Below are positions 36,731-45,806 of a stretch of 64,000 nt of DNA, one piece after another; the first letter of the stretch is position 1; the number at the start of each line of letters is the position of its first letter. A model generated the notes under the pieces. The model was given only the letters and a program-made list of their open reading frames with translations. It was not told where the DNA came from and did not search any database. The stretch lies in NCBI RefSeq assembly GCF_030929555.1, contig NZ_JAVFVT010000020.1, forward strand, positions 1 through 64,000. The letters are read 5' to 3'. This DNA is from Paenibacillus sp. LHD-117 (lineage in GTDB: Bacteria > Bacillota > Bacilli > Paenibacillales > Paenibacillaceae). The position numbers and the translations under genes are program-made.

Positions 36731-37249
36731 TTACACCATCAAAATGACGATCAGTACGGCAAGCAATACGCCAAGGCTTTTCCACATTTTCTCGTAGCGC
36801 CCTTGATCGTCTCGCGCGGAATCTTCTTCGGCCTTCAGCTGGGACAAGGCCAGCTTCAAATGTTTCATTTGGTCGTCCTTGTCGCTTATGCCGAGCGTCG
36901 TTCCCAGCCTGAGCAGAATGCCTTGTTCGCTGGCCTTCATGGAAGTGTCGCGCCAGTGGGTTTTGACGGCAATCGTCCAGCTTTCCTGGAAGGAAGGTCC
37001 TTCAGCTGCCCATACGCCGGCTGCGGCTTGCTTCAGCATGGCCGAGATCGGCTCGGGCGACGATTGCGCCGTCCGCTCTAGCGCTTCGGGTAAAGGTGTA
37101 TGGCCGTACCCGATCTCGGTTTCGAGGCGCTGAAGCGCGTGCGCGAGCTGCCTGAGCTGCTTCGGTCGTTCCGCGAATCTCGCGGCTTGCTGGAAGCCGA
37201 TCAGCGTGCCGGCGACGATGATCAGAATCGCCCCCATCAGCTTGATCAT
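36731..37249 (-). CDS. spoIIIAB: stage III sporulation protein AB
   Basis: 172 residues anchored by hydrophobic segments at both ends (about 5-20 and 157-172) with a helical cytoplasmic part between; structurally related to GspF-like platform proteins of type II secretion. Its ATG overlaps the spoIIIAA stop (ATGA), so translation is coupled to the ATPase it is thought to hold. Confidence 0.93.
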   Translation of the reverse strand: MIKLMGAILIIVAGTLIGFQQAARFAERPKQLRQLAHALQRLETEIGYGHTPLPEALERTAQSSPEPISAMLKQAAAGVWAAEGPSFQESWTIAVKTHWRDTSMKASEQGILLRLGTTLGISDKDDQMKHLKLALSQLKAEEDSARDDQGRYEKMWKSLGVLLAVLIVILMV

Positions 37250-38280
37250 GGCTCTTCCAGCCGATTCCGCCCCGCGAAGCTTAGCAGGCTTTGCGGCTGG
37301 GCCTCCGCATTTCTCTGAGGAGCTGCCTGCTGACCGCCAAGCTGGATGATCCGGTGCATGATGCCTTCCGGCGTCCGCTTCAGCTCTACGACCTGAGCGA
37401 ATGTCCCTTCCTGAATCAGCTTGAACAGCTCTGGCCGTCCTTTGGCGTCATGAATATCGTAGGCATGGGCGGTCGCGACGACGTGAACGCCTGCATGGCT
37501 CGCTTCCCGGATCGCTTCGGCGTCTTCCAGACGGCCGATCTCATCGACCACGAGCACTTCCGGAGACATCGAACGTAGCAGCATCATCATGCCTTCCGCC
37601 TTCGGGCAAGCGTCCATCACGTCCGTCCTTGGACCGACGTCAAAGGTTGGGATGCCCCTGACGCAAGCCGCGATCTCGGAGCGTTCGTCCACGATGCCTA
37701 CCTTCCGTCCCCGCCACTTCAGCGATTCGCCGCCCGGCCAAGAACCGTAGCTGACCGTTCTCGCGATGTCGCGGATCAGCGTCGTTTTGCCTTGCTGCGG
37801 CGGCGCCAGAATTAACGTCGATCCGATGGTGGCTCGCGCGCGGTCGAGCAGCTTCGGCAGCAGATGCGAGGCGGCTCCGATCACCTCCCGGGCAATGCGG
37901 ATATTAAATCCTCCGATACCGCGAATGCCGCGGACTGACCCGCCGTCCAAAATCGTTCTTCCAGCGAGACCGATCCGGTGGCCGCCCGACACGGTAATGT
38001 AACCTCTGCGCAGCTCTTCTTCCATGGCATACAGTGAATAGTTCGTGATCCTCTCCAGCAGCTTACGGCATTGTTCGGCCGTCGGCTTCACCGCATGGTC
38101 GGCATCGGTTCGCAAGGCGGAATCCGGCGTTACGAACCGGCTTTGTCCGCTATAAGCGATCTCGAGCGGCCGATTTTCTCGTATGCGGATTTCTTCGAGC
38201 TGCCCCTTCACTTCTGCAGGCAGCCCGTCCAGCAGCCGCTTCAGCTCCAGCGGCAACAAATGCGAAACATGAGACAGCAT
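37246..38280 (-). CDS. spoIIIAA: stage III sporulation protein AA (ATPase)
   Basis: Mother-cell ATPase proposed to power the SpoIIIA-SpoIIQ channel, related to secretion ATPases. Walker A in APPQQGKTTLIRDI, Walker B in VLVVDEIGR, and an Arg-rich region KVGIVDERSEIAA. I take the ATG at 38280 (MLSHVSHLLPLEL), eight bases after GGGAG, giving 344 residues; GTG/ATG codons at 38289 and 38286 are alternatives. First gene of the eight-gene operon, under a sigma-E promoter. Confidence 0.94.
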   Translation of the reverse strand: MLSHVSHLLPLELKRLLDGLPAEVKGQLEEIRIRENRPLEIAYSGQSRFVTPDSALRTDADHAVKPTAEQCRKLLERITNYSLYAMEEELRRGYITVSGGHRIGLAGRTILDGGSVRGIRGIGGFNIRIAREVIGAASHLLPKLLDRARATIGSTLILAPPQQGKTTLIRDIARTVSYGSWPGGESLKWRGRKVGIVDERSEIAACVRGIPTFDVGPRTDVMDACPKAEGMMMLLRSMSPEVLVVDEIGRLEDAEAIREASHAGVHVVATAHAYDIHDAKGRPELFKLIQEGTFAQVVELKRTPEGIMHRIIQLGGQQAAPQRNAEAQPQSLLSFAGRNRLEEP

Positions 38281-38316
38281 CTGCATCACTCCCGGATGTT
38301 TGTCCTTGATCGTTAC

Positions 38317-38345
38317 ATATGTATGCTTGTCTAACGAAAATATGT
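38317..38345 (-). promoter_or_regulatory. sigma-E promoter of the spoIIIA operon
   Basis: Minus strand: -35 ACATATT (38345-38339), 13-base spacer, -10 CATACATAT (38325-38317), close to the sigma-E consensus KMATATT/CATACAHT and 37 bases before the spoIIIAA start. spoIIIA is a known sigma-E target in Bacillus. Confidence 0.78.
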
Positions 38346-38374
38346 CCGTGAATCTCTCATTTTGCTAGAGAGGT

Positions 38375-38543
38375 TGTTCTAAAAGTCCAATTTTGATCAC
38401 GAAGTATCGCTTGAAGCCTATTCGGCATCGAATCTTGAATTCAGCCGGAACTTCCGGTGCTCACGTAGCCTCCAGCTACGCTCCGCTCCTCATTTCCTAG
38501 CTTCTTTCAACCTTCTTGGTGCTGAAAACTGAACTTTTTGAAC
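38375..38543 (+). repeat. dispersed TIR repeat, copy A (MITE-like)
   Basis: Begins TGTTCTAAAAGTCC and ends GAACTTTTTGAAC, with the internal palindrome CCGGAACTTCCGG and hairpin arms GTAG/CTAC. 169 bp. It lies between yqhV and the sigma-E promoter of spoIIIA, 30 bases upstream of the -35. No protein-coding content. Confidence 0.85.
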
Positions 38544-38564
38544 TCGAACTAGAATCCAAATCTA

Positions 38565-38831
38565 TTATTTCTTCAAAATGCCGATCATCAGGCAGATAAC
38601 GCCCGCTGCAACCCATACGAACTTGGAAGCGGACAGCTTGTCCGAAAGTCCCACGAGCCCGACAGTCGTCGTCGCGATGAGTATCAGCGGCCCGACAAGC
38701 GCAAGCGACGAATTGACGACAAGCGCCTTGTCGATCTGGTTGAGTCGCAGCATCAAGATCGCCGCGCATATTTCAATGCTGCCTGACAGCAGGCGAAGTG
38801 ATGCCATGGTCATGACGATTTTGTTCAGCAT
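38565..38831 (-). CDS. yqhV: YqhV family membrane protein (DUF2619)
   Basis: 88 residues with three transmembrane helices and the family core RLLSGSIEICAAILMLRLN and SSLALVGPLIL. Function unknown; found beside spoIIIAA in many sporeformers. The ATG at 38831 has GGAGG nine bases upstream. Its stop lies 21 bases from repeat copy A. Confidence 0.88.
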   Translation of the reverse strand: MLNKIVMTMASLRLLSGSIEICAAILMLRLNQIDKALVVNSSLALVGPLILIATTTVGLVGLSDKLSASKFVWVAAGVICLMIGILKK

Positions 38832-38989
38832 TCCGATCTCCCTCCTCTCTTTCGACTCTCTTGTTCCATGTATATGCACGCTTGTCTTTCGTTCATGCCG
38901 GACACCAGCCCACGAGTAGCCGCATATAGTGGATTATTGTTTCAAGCTAGCAGTCCATCTTGTAAGAAGTTCGCGAAGGAGACAATGCG

Positions 38990-39817
38990 ATGAGAACAGC
39001 TGTATCAGACAACTGGCATCAGCTTCTGAAAGACCCGAGCGGCAGCCGTGCCGAAGACCGAAGGAAGCTGCTGGGCAAAACGATGGTCATCGACAAAGGG
39101 CTAGGCCTCAATAGTTTCAGCGATTTTATAGGCGTGGCGGGTCCTTATGTCGATATGATCAAGCTCGCGTTCGGCACCTCGGTCCTGTACGATTCCGAGC
39201 TGCTGCGCCAAAAGCTGCAATTGGCCAGCGCGATGGACATCGTGACCTTGCCTGGCGGAACCTTGTTGGAGGCGGCCATCAAACAGGACGTCGTCGGTTC
39301 GTTCCTGGATTCGGTCGCGGCTTACGGATTCACGGGAATCGAAATATCGGACGGCACGATCGAGCTCGATCGGGTCCGCAGAACCTCATTGATCAAAGAT
39401 TGCGTGAGCAGGGGGTTTGTCGTGACGACGGAATATGGCAAAAAAGCGGCGGGTTCGGTCATTGACCCCGAGGAGCTTGCTTTCACGGCGCATTGCGATT
39501 GGGAGGCAGGCGCGGATCTCGTTACGGTGGAAGCGCGAGAATCCGGCATCAATGTAGGATTGTTCGATGAGGAGGGTCGCTGCAAGGAAGCCGTGCTGGA
39601 GAGCGTATTGGAGAAGGTTGACCCTGTCGGAAAGCTGATGTGGGAAGCGCCGCTGAAGAGCCAGCAGGTCGACCTGCTCCATCAATTCGGCCCGACCGTT
39701 CACCTTGGCAACGTGGCGCCGGCCGACGCGCTTGCGCTGGAAGCGATGCGGAGGGGACTTCGCTCCGACACTTTTCACTTCGGCCGGAACATCGCGGTCA
39801 TCGACTATATGATTTGA
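38990..39817 (+). CDS. comA: phosphosulfolactate synthase
   Basis: Adds sulfite to phosphoenolpyruvate to give phosphosulfolactate. TIM-barrel protein of 275 residues with TMVIDKGLGLNS, YVDMIKLAFGTS and GFTGIEISDGTIEL as family blocks. In methanogens this starts coenzyme M synthesis; in Bacillus (YitD) the product leads to sulfolactate, abundant in spores. AAGGAG eight bases before ATG. Followed by comB, 18 bases later. Confidence 0.93.
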   Translation: MRTAVSDNWHQLLKDPSGSRAEDRRKLLGKTMVIDKGLGLNSFSDFIGVAGPYVDMIKLAFGTSVLYDSELLRQKLQLASAMDIVTLPGGTLLEAAIKQDVVGSFLDSVAAYGFTGIEISDGTIELDRVRRTSLIKDCVSRGFVVTTEYGKKAAGSVIDPEELAFTAHCDWEAGADLVTVEARESGINVGLFDEEGRCKEAVLESVLEKVDPVGKLMWEAPLKSQQVDLLHQFGPTVHLGNVAPADALALEAMRRGLRSDTFHFGRNIAVIDYMI

Positions 39818-39835
39818 GAAAGAAGGACGGTTCAC

Positions 39836-40549
39836 ATGATGGTTCAGGTCATATCCAGCGTTAACGAAGCTTGCGCCGCCAAATTCCATCACAAGACGGC
39901 AATCGTCATCGACGTGCTTCGAGCGACGAGCACGATCGTCACCGCGCTAGCCGCTGGAGCGACCAGCGTCTTGCCCGCAGAGACCGTGATGGACGCGAAG
40001 TCGCTGCAGCGGCCTGGCGATCTTCTCGGAGGAGAGAGGTTTTGCCGTAAAATCGCAGGGTTTGACCTGGGCAACTCTCCGCCTGAATATACGTCGGATG
40101 CGGTCAAAGGGCGCCGTATTATTCTGACGACGACGAACGGAACGAGGGCCATCCACAAATCGACGAGGGCGGAGCATGTCATCGCCGCATCGCTGCTGAA
40201 CGCGGAGGCATGCGCCAAATTCGCGCTTGAGCTGCGACGCGACGTCGTCGTCATGTGCGCGGGCAGTCATGACGACTTCGCGATCGAAGACGGGGTATGT
40301 GCGGGTATGCTTTTGAATCGAATGAGGAAATTTTGTGCCTCGTCCATCGACACGGACGATTTCGGCATGGCGATGGAATCGCTTTATGCGGATCGACGCG
40401 ACCATCTTGAGGAGGTTCTGCTTCATAGCGCCTCAGGGAAACGGCTGCAAAAGCTCGGACAGAAACAAGATATCGAATGCTGCGCTCAGGCGAATACCAT
40501 CCACGAAGTCCCGTATTTGAATGGAGACCAGCTCGTTCTTCGCTACTAA
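39836..40549 (+). CDS. comB: 2-phosphosulfolactate phosphatase
   Basis: Removes phosphate from 2-phosphosulfolactate to give sulfolactate. 237 residues; motifs VIDVLRATSTIVTAL, GGERFCRKIAGFDLGNSP and TTTNGTRA are typical of ComB. Forms a two-gene unit with comA. With spoIIIA and yqhV next door, a role in making the spore sulfolactate store is the natural reading, but no sporulation promoter was recognised in front of comA. Confidence 0.93.
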   Translation: MMVQVISSVNEACAAKFHHKTAIVIDVLRATSTIVTALAAGATSVLPAETVMDAKSLQRPGDLLGGERFCRKIAGFDLGNSPPEYTSDAVKGRRIILTTTNGTRAIHKSTRAEHVIAASLLNAEACAKFALELRRDVVVMCAGSHDDFAIEDGVCAGMLLNRMRKFCASSIDTDDFGMAMESLYADRRDHLEEVLLHSASGKRLQKLGQKQDIECCAQANTIHEVPYLNGDQLVLRY

Positions 40550-40654
40550 GTCTATCTATCACTAGACATATCCCGTCCTGCCCGTCCATATAATGACCTT
40601 AGGTTGCAAAGCGCCGACGCAAGTTATACGCCTTGGGATGGGAGTCAAACGTTC

Positions 40655-41116
40655 ATGGTAGGAGAAATCGTGCTTGTGGGTTTAATCATTATCGGAGTCA
40701 TAGGCCGATCGTCCATTATCGCGACTGCGGCATGTATACTACTCGCGGTTAAGCTTGTTCATCTGGAGCGTTATTTGCCCGGCATCGAACGGCGCGGATT
40801 AGAGCTCGGCCTGTTGTTCCTCACGCTTAGCGTACTTGTCCCCTTTGCTTCCGGGAAGATCGGCGTGAAGGAATTTACTGCCGTCCTGACCTCATGGCAA
40901 GGCATCCTCGCCCTTCTCGGCGGCGCTGCCGCTACCTACATCAACAGCAAAGGACTGGATCTGCTTCGAATCGATCCCCAGATCATCGTCGGGCTCGTAT
41001 TAGGATCGATCGCCGGGATCGTCCTTCTGCGGGGAATACCTGTAGGTCCATTAATGGCCGCGGGGATTACGGCAATCTTGTACAAGTTGTTCCGATTGAT
41101 CGGCGGCGGCTCCTAA
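40655..41116 (+). CDS. DUF441 family membrane protein (YtwI-like)
   Basis: 153 residues with about four transmembrane helices, starting [17 protein letters not shown] and containing [21 protein letters not shown], as in YtwI. Function unknown. The ATG at 40655 has GGGAG ten bases upstream; the frame is open earlier without a good start. Confidence 0.85.
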   Translation: MVGEIVLVGLIIIGVIGRSSIIATAACILLAVKLVHLERYLPGIERRGLELGLLFLTLSVLVPFASGKIGVKEFTAVLTSWQGILALLGGAAATYINSKGLDLLRIDPQIIVGLVLGSIAGIVLLRGIPVGPLMAAGITAILYKLFRLIGGGS

Positions 41117-41149
41117 ATCGTTGTCCGTGCCTGCCATCACCCATCCTCG

Positions 41150-41194
41150 AAAAAAAAGGTGTCCGCCAAGGTTGCTGCCAACCCGGGGACACCT
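41150..41194 (-). terminator. intrinsic terminator of the aspartokinase gene
   Basis: Minus strand AGGTGTCC/GGACACCT followed by eight T; lies between convergent genes. Confidence 0.9.
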
Positions 41195-41213
41195 CGCTAT
41201 GATTGCCAAATCA

Positions 41214-42467
41214 TTACCTGCGTTCCGAAGGACCGCCTACGTAAACTTGCTCGGCCGTATCGAGATCGTAAGCCGTATGAAGCGCGCGAACGACATCCGC
41301 AAGCGGCTCGGCCGAAATGACGCAGGATACTTTGATCTCCGACGTGCTGACCATCTTGATGCTGACGCCGATCGAGGAAATGGCCTTGAACATCGTCGCG
41401 GCAACGCCAGGGTTGCTGACCATGCCGGCGCCTACGATGGATACCTTCACAAGACCGCTCTCCGAAGTCGTCTCGCGGAACGGGACGACGCCTCGGTTGC
41501 TCTCGATGACGCCGATCGCTTTCTCCCTGTCGTCGCCGGAAACGGTGAACGAGAAATCCGCTTTGCCGTCCGCGACTCCGCTCTGGACGATAATATCCAC
41601 GTCGATGCCTTCGGCCGCAAGCGCGCCGAATACGTTCGCGAGCACGCCCGGAACGTCCTCTACGCCCATGATGCTGATTCTTGCCACGTTTTTGTCGAAT
41701 GCGATGCCTCGTACGACTACGCCTTGCTCCATGATTGCTTCCTCCTTCACACTTGTCCCATCATTGTACGTAAAGCTGGAACGAACGACCAGCCGGACGT
41801 TGTAATGTTTCGCATATTCGACCGCGCGAGGATGCAGGACCGCCGCTCCCAAATGAGCGAGCTCCAGCATTTCGTCGTATGAAATCTCATCCAGCTTACG
41901 AGCGTTTTTCACGACGCGGGGATCCGTCGAATAGACGCCGTCCACGTCGGTATAAATCTCGCAAACATCGGCTTTCAGTGCCGCAGCCAGCGCAACGGCC
42001 GTCGTATCGGAGCCGCCGCGGCCTAGCGTCGTAATCTCGCCGTCCGTGCTTGTGCCTTGGAAGCCGGCCACAATGGCGACATTGCCCTCTTCCAGCGCCT
42101 TGAAGACGCGGTTTGGTTCTATATCGGTAATTTTGGCTTTGCCGTGTACCGAATCCGTCCGCATGCCGGCTTGCCAGCCCGTGAAGGATACGGCCTTGCC
42201 GCCTAAGCCATGAACGGTCATGGACAATAACGCGATCGAAATCTGCTCGCCGACGGTGAGTAGCATATCCATCTCGCGCGCCGGGGGATTCGGGTTAAGT
42301 ACCTTCGATTGATCAATCAGATCGTCCGTCGTATCGCCCATAGCGGACACGACCACAACGACGTCGTTGCCTTCTTGCTGCTTCTCGATAATGCGTTTCG
42401 CAACGCGCTGCATTCTCTCTGGCGTCCCTACGGAACTGCCTCCAAACTTCATCACGATCAAAGACAA
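41214..42467 (-). CDS. lysC: aspartate kinase
   Basis: Phosphorylates aspartate, entry to lysine, threonine, methionine and diaminopimelate synthesis. Kinase domain with VMKFGGSSVG at the N-terminus, FQGTSTDGEITTLGRGGSDT and YTDVDGVYSTDPR; two ACT regulatory domains in the last 150 residues (ISIMGVEDVPG and VSIVGAGMVSNPG). TTG start at 42467 (MSLIVMKFGG) with GGGGAG ten bases upstream; 417 residues, the size of LysC/DapG. I see no lysine riboswitch in the short leader, so which feedback class it belongs to is open. Confidence 0.92.
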   Translation of the reverse strand: MSLIVMKFGGSSVGTPERMQRVAKRIIEKQQEGNDVVVVVSAMGDTTDDLIDQSKVLNPNPPAREMDMLLTVGEQISIALLSMTVHGLGGKAVSFTGWQAGMRTDSVHGKAKITDIEPNRVFKALEEGNVAIVAGFQGTSTDGEITTLGRGGSDTTAVALAAALKADVCEIYTDVDGVYSTDPRVVKNARKLDEISYDEMLELAHLGAAVLHPRAVEYAKHYNVRLVVRSSFTYNDGTSVKEEAIMEQGVVVRGIAFDKNVARISIMGVEDVPGVLANVFGALAAEGIDVDIIVQSGVADGKADFSFTVSGDDREKAIGVIESNRGVVPFRETTSESGLVKVSIVGAGMVSNPGVAATMFKAISSIGVSIKMVSTSEIKVSCVISAEPLADVVRALHTAYDLDTAEQVYVGGPSERR

Positions 42468-42510
42468 AGCTGATTCACTCCCCAACCTTGACATATACAT
42501 ACAAGATCAT

Positions 42511-42516
42511 ATTATA
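42511..42516 (-). promoter_or_regulatory. extended -10 promoter of the aspartokinase gene
   Basis: Minus strand TGCTATAAT (TATAAT at 42516-42511) about 45 bases before the TTG start; no good -35. Confidence 0.5.
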
Positions 42517-42578
42517 GCACAGGCTGCTTGCCTATGAATATACTTTTCCTCAATTTATATGCCTCTCCAAAACAACAA

Positions 42579-42603
42579 AACCGCCCGGTTCGACCGGACG
42601 GTT
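42579..42603 (-). terminator. intrinsic terminator of efp
   Basis: Minus strand AACCGTCCGGT/ACCGGGCGGTT with a 3-nt loop, then TTGTTGTTTT. Confidence 0.88.
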
Positions 42604-42621
42604 CGTCAATTCCTATCAATA

Positions 42622-43179
42622 TTATGCGCGGGAGATGTATTTGCCTTCGCGCGTATCAATCAGAAGCACGTCGCCTTCGTTAATGAAGAGCGGCACTTGC
42701 ACGTTCAGGCCGGTCTCGACCTTCGCGCTTTTTGTTGCGCCTTGCGCCGTGTTGCCTTTGACGCCTGGCTCCGTTTCCGTTACCGCCAGCTCGACGCTGT
42801 TCGGCATTTGGATGCCGAGGATTTCGCCTTGGTAGCTGGAGATGTTGACGTTCATGTTCTCTTTGAGGAAGTTCAGCTCCCACTCCAGCTGATCTTTCTC
42901 CAGGTTGAACTGGTCGAACGTTTCGTTGTCCATGAACGTGTATTCGGAACCGGAATTGTACAGGTATTGCACGGCGCGGTTCTCGATGATCGCGCGGCCG
43001 ATCGTCTCGCCTGCGCGGAACGTCTTCTCGACGACGTTGCCGTTGCGGAGGTTCTTCAGCTTGGAACGTACGAATGCCGCGCCTTTGCCCGGTTTTACGT
43101 GCTGGAAGTCCAGAACGGTGAAGATGTCGTTGTCTACTTGTACCGTAAGGCCTGTCTTAAAATCGTTTACTGAAATCAT
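42622..43179 (-). CDS. efp: translation elongation factor P
   Basis: Relieves ribosome stalling at polyproline. Three beta-barrel domains in 185 residues. The tip loop KPGKGAAF holds the Lys that B. subtilis EF-P modifies (about residue 32). AGGAGGG eight bases before ATG. Downstream of pepP as in most Firmicutes. Confidence 0.97.
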   Translation of the reverse strand: MISVNDFKTGLTVQVDNDIFTVLDFQHVKPGKGAAFVRSKLKNLRNGNVVEKTFRAGETIGRAIIENRAVQYLYNSGSEYTFMDNETFDQFNLEKDQLEWELNFLKENMNVNISSYQGEILGIQMPNSVELAVTETEPGVKGNTAQGATKSAKVETGLNVQVPLFINEGDVLLIDTREGKYISRA

Positions 43180-43206
43180 TGCTGATTCCCTCCTGAATGA
43201 TAGTCC

Positions 43207-44289
43207 CTATCCCAAACAGATGAGCTCTTTCGGGGATGAGGTTAATATTTTAATGCCGGATTCCGTAATCACGATGTCGTCTTCGATCCTTACGCCGCCG
43301 AAGCCTGGTAAGTAGATGCCTGGTTCCACCGTAACGGTCATGCCGGGGGTTAAAATCGTGTCGCTAAGCTTGGACAAACGCGGCGCTTCGTGAATTTCCA
43401 TGCCGAGGCCGTGTCCGGTGCCATGGCCGAACATATCGTCGTAGCCGTATTTGGCAATGACGTCGCGCGCAAGCGCGTCGGCCTGCATGCCTGTCATCCC
43501 CGGACGGATATGCTCGAGGGCGTGCAGCTGCGCCTCCAGCACGATACTGTAAATTTCGCGGTGCTTGTCCGTCGGCTGCCCAATGACGACTGTACGCGTC
43601 AGATCCGAGCAATAACCTTTGTAATAAGCCCCGAAGTCAAGCTTGATGAACTCGTCCGTGCCGATGACCCGGTCGCTGGCTACGCCGTGCGGCAGCGCCG
43701 AACGTTCGCCGGAGGCCACGATCGTGTCGAAGGAGGAGCTTGTCGCCCCGTTGCTGCGCATGAACACTTCCATCTCGAGCGCAACATCCCGCTCCCGCAT
43801 CCCGCTTCGGATGAGTCCGGTAATGTAAGTAAACGTACGGTCCGCCAGATCTGCGGCTTCCTGCATGACCGCGAGCTCCGCGTCATCCTTGATCATCCTG
43901 AGCTTCTCGACGAGTCCGGCCGCCGGAACGAGCGTAATGCCCTTCATCGTCGCGCTCCAGCGCGCATGGTCGGCGAAGGAAACATGCTCCTGCTCGAACG
44001 CGAGCTTGCCGATGCCCCAGCCGGCGAGCAATTCCCTTACCTCATCCAGCGGGCTCGTGCCGTGCTCGACGATGTCGAAGCCGGTTGCTTGGTCCACCGC
44101 CTGCACGCGGTAACGGAAATCCGTCAGGAGCAACGCTTTGTCATGCGTAATGAGCACGTAGCCGGAACTGCCCGTAAATCCGCTTATGTAACGCCGGTTA
44201 TGCGAGCTTCCAATCAATATCGCTTCCAGCTGACCTTCTTCCATCAGCTTCCGAAGTCGGTTCAATCTCTCGGTCGTCAATTCTGTCAC
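43207..44289 (-). CDS. Xaa-Pro aminopeptidase (YqhT-like, M24B)
   Basis: Removes N-terminal residues preceding proline. N-terminal creatinase-type domain to about residue 125, then the pita-bread domain with metal ligands LDFGAYYKGYCSDLTRT (two Asp), GHGTGHGLGMEIHE (His), TVEPGIYL (Glu) and RIEDD (Glu). 360 residues. It is 27 bases upstream of efp and 10 bases after aroQ, in one operon. Confidence 0.93.
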   Translation of the reverse strand: MTELTTERLNRLRKLMEEGQLEAILIGSSHNRRYISGFTGSSGYVLITHDKALLLTDFRYRVQAVDQATGFDIVEHGTSPLDEVRELLAGWGIGKLAFEQEHVSFADHARWSATMKGITLVPAAGLVEKLRMIKDDAELAVMQEAADLADRTFTYITGLIRSGMRERDVALEMEVFMRSNGATSSSFDTIVASGERSALPHGVASDRVIGTDEFIKLDFGAYYKGYCSDLTRTVVIGQPTDKHREIYSIVLEAQLHALEHIRPGMTGMQADALARDVIAKYGYDDMFGHGTGHGLGMEIHEAPRLSKLSDTILTPGMTVTVEPGIYLPGFGGVRIEDDIVITESGIKILTSSPKELICLG

Positions 44290-44299
44290 TCCTTTGCGC

Positions 44300-44746
44300 T
44301 TATGCCCGTTCGCGATTCAGCTCATGCACGAGCGCTTCGAGCGCAAGCGTATAGCCGATCGCCCCGAATCCCGCGATTTGGCCTACCGCGATTGGCGCCA
44401 CTACCGAAACGTGCCGGAACGGCTCCCTCTTATGAATGTTGGATAAGTGAACCTCGACGATCGGCAGCGTAACCGCGCTTAAAGCGTCGCGCAGCGCGTA
44501 GCTGTAATGCGTCCATGCGCCCGGATTGATGATAATGCCGTCCATCTGGCCGTATGCCGCATGGATCCGGTCAATCATCTCTCCTTCGTGGTTCGTCTGG
44601 AAGCAAGTAACCGCAACGCCAAGCTCCTCCGCCTTCTTCGCCAGCATTCCTTCGATGGAAGACAACGATTCCTTGCCGTATACGCCCGGCTCGCGAATGC
44701 CGAGCATGTTCAAGTTCGGGCCGTTGAACACTGCGATGCTGCGCAT
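44300..44746 (-). CDS. aroQ: type II 3-dehydroquinate dehydratase
   Basis: Third step of the shikimate pathway. 148 residues with the family blocks [19 protein letters not shown] (active Tyr), [29 protein letters not shown] and [23 protein letters not shown] five bases before ATG. Forms aroQ-pepP-efp. Confidence 0.96.
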   Translation of the reverse strand: MRSIAVFNGPNLNMLGIREPGVYGKESLSSIEGMLAKKAEELGVAVTCFQTNHEGEMIDRIHAAYGQMDGIIINPGAWTHYSYALRDALSAVTLPIVEVHLSNIHKREPFRHVSVVAPIAVGQIAGFGAIGYTLALEALVHELNRERA

Positions 44747-44838
44747 CGTTGCACCTCCCAGCGGCTAGCTATTCAATAGCGCCCTGAATCACTAGACATT
44801 TTACCACAAATGCCCGCCGCTTGAGAAGTCGCTTCTGA

Positions 44839-45378
44839 TTACTTCGCTCCAACCGGCTCCCGGGACGCTTCGTCCGTAAATTCGAAGGCGATCGAATAGC
44901 CGATGAACAGCCCCCACAACGTAAATATGCACAGCTCCGAAAAAAACGTATTCCAGCCCGCGGCGTTCACTCTTCCCGTCATGCCGAGCAGCGGGCCGAC
45001 CGCCAGAAACATAAGCGCCCACCAGACGATGCCGTAGAACACGCCAGGCCATGGCCCCCTTAGCTTGCTTAACAGCACCAAATAGAGGAGCGAAGCGCCG
45101 ATCGAAAATACCGTAAATCCAAGAATGCCGATGACGACGCCCCAATAACTGATCAGAAAATTGTGTTTGAAAAACGGCTCCAGCAAAAATCCCGGCAGCT
45201 CGGTCGTAAATTTCAAACCGTAGAACATCCAACGGAAACAGCCCCAGATAAGTCCCGCGTACAACCCGATATGGATGGCGTACAGCCAACGATTCGTGTG
45301 ATGCTCGTGATAGGGGCTCTCGTTCTTTTTCCGTTCCTGTTTTCCATGCGAACGTTTTGAATGATTGTTGTTTTTCAT
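44839..45378 (-). CDS. yqhR: YqhR family membrane protein
   Basis: 179 residues: a highly charged N-terminus rich in Lys, Asn and His (about 1-30), then four transmembrane helices and a short acidic tail. Function unknown; belongs to the conserved yqhP-yqhQ-yqhR-yqhS(aroQ) block of Bacillales. GAGGAG upstream of ATG. Confidence 0.87.
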   Translation of the reverse strand: MKNNNHSKRSHGKQERKKNESPYHEHHTNRWLYAIHIGLYAGLIWGCFRWMFYGLKFTTELPGFLLEPFFKHNFLISYWGVVIGILGFTVFSIGASLLYLVLLSKLRGPWPGVFYGIVWWALMFLAVGPLLGMTGRVNAAGWNTFFSELCIFTLWGLFIGYSIAFEFTDEASREPVGAK

Positions 45379-45561
45379 GTTCTAATCGCTCCTCGTTTAT
45401 CCACATCGTTGTCGTGTACGGTTCCGATGTATCTAGTATGGATGAATAAGGCGCTCCATAACCGCCCACAGGGGACATGGCCGAAACGTGCCGGCAATGC
45501 CAGCAATAGGTCGCCGCTCGCGCTCGCATTCCTTGGTTGGATCAAGTACAATAGAAGTGCG
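45379..45561. other. intergenic segment between yqhR and repeat copy B
   Basis: The 428-base gap between divergent yqhR and yqhQ consists of this segment, repeat copy B (45562-45730) and the yqhQ leader. I see no gene, strong promoter or terminator in this segment. Confidence 0.4.
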
Positions 45562-45730
45562 TGTTCAAAAAGTCCGGTTTTCAGCACCGAGAAGGTTGGA
45601 TGATGCTAGGAAATGAGGAGCGGAGCGTAGTGGTAGCTACGTGAGCACCGGAAGTTCCGGCAGAATTCAAGATTCGATGTCGAGTTAACTTCCTGATATA
45701 CTTCGTGATCAAAAGTGGACTTTTTGAACA
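45562..45730 (-). repeat. dispersed TIR repeat, copy B (inverted)
   Basis: Starts TGTTCAAAAAGTCCGG and ends GGACTTTTTGAACA; it is the reverse complement of the other copies. 169 bp. It reaches to within 77 bases of yqhQ and creates a false N-terminal extension (MIKSGLFEQ) in front of that gene. Confidence 0.87.
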
Positions 45731-45806
45731 ACCTCAAGAAGAAAGTCAAATAGGCTCATTCCGAATAGGAGTTGCAGTCACAAAATTCAAGGATGGTGAC
45801 ATACAT

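Noticed and set aside
42468..42621. Lysine riboswitch before the aspartokinase gene
   Set aside because: Only about 45 bases separate the -10 box from the start codon, too short for one; the structure at 42579 is the efp-side terminator region.
45705..45806. N-terminal extension of yqhQ (MIKSGLFEQ...)
   Set aside because: These codons come from repeat copy B; similar peptides ([18 protein letters not shown]) recur wherever a copy abuts a gene. The TTG at 45807 fits the family N-terminus.
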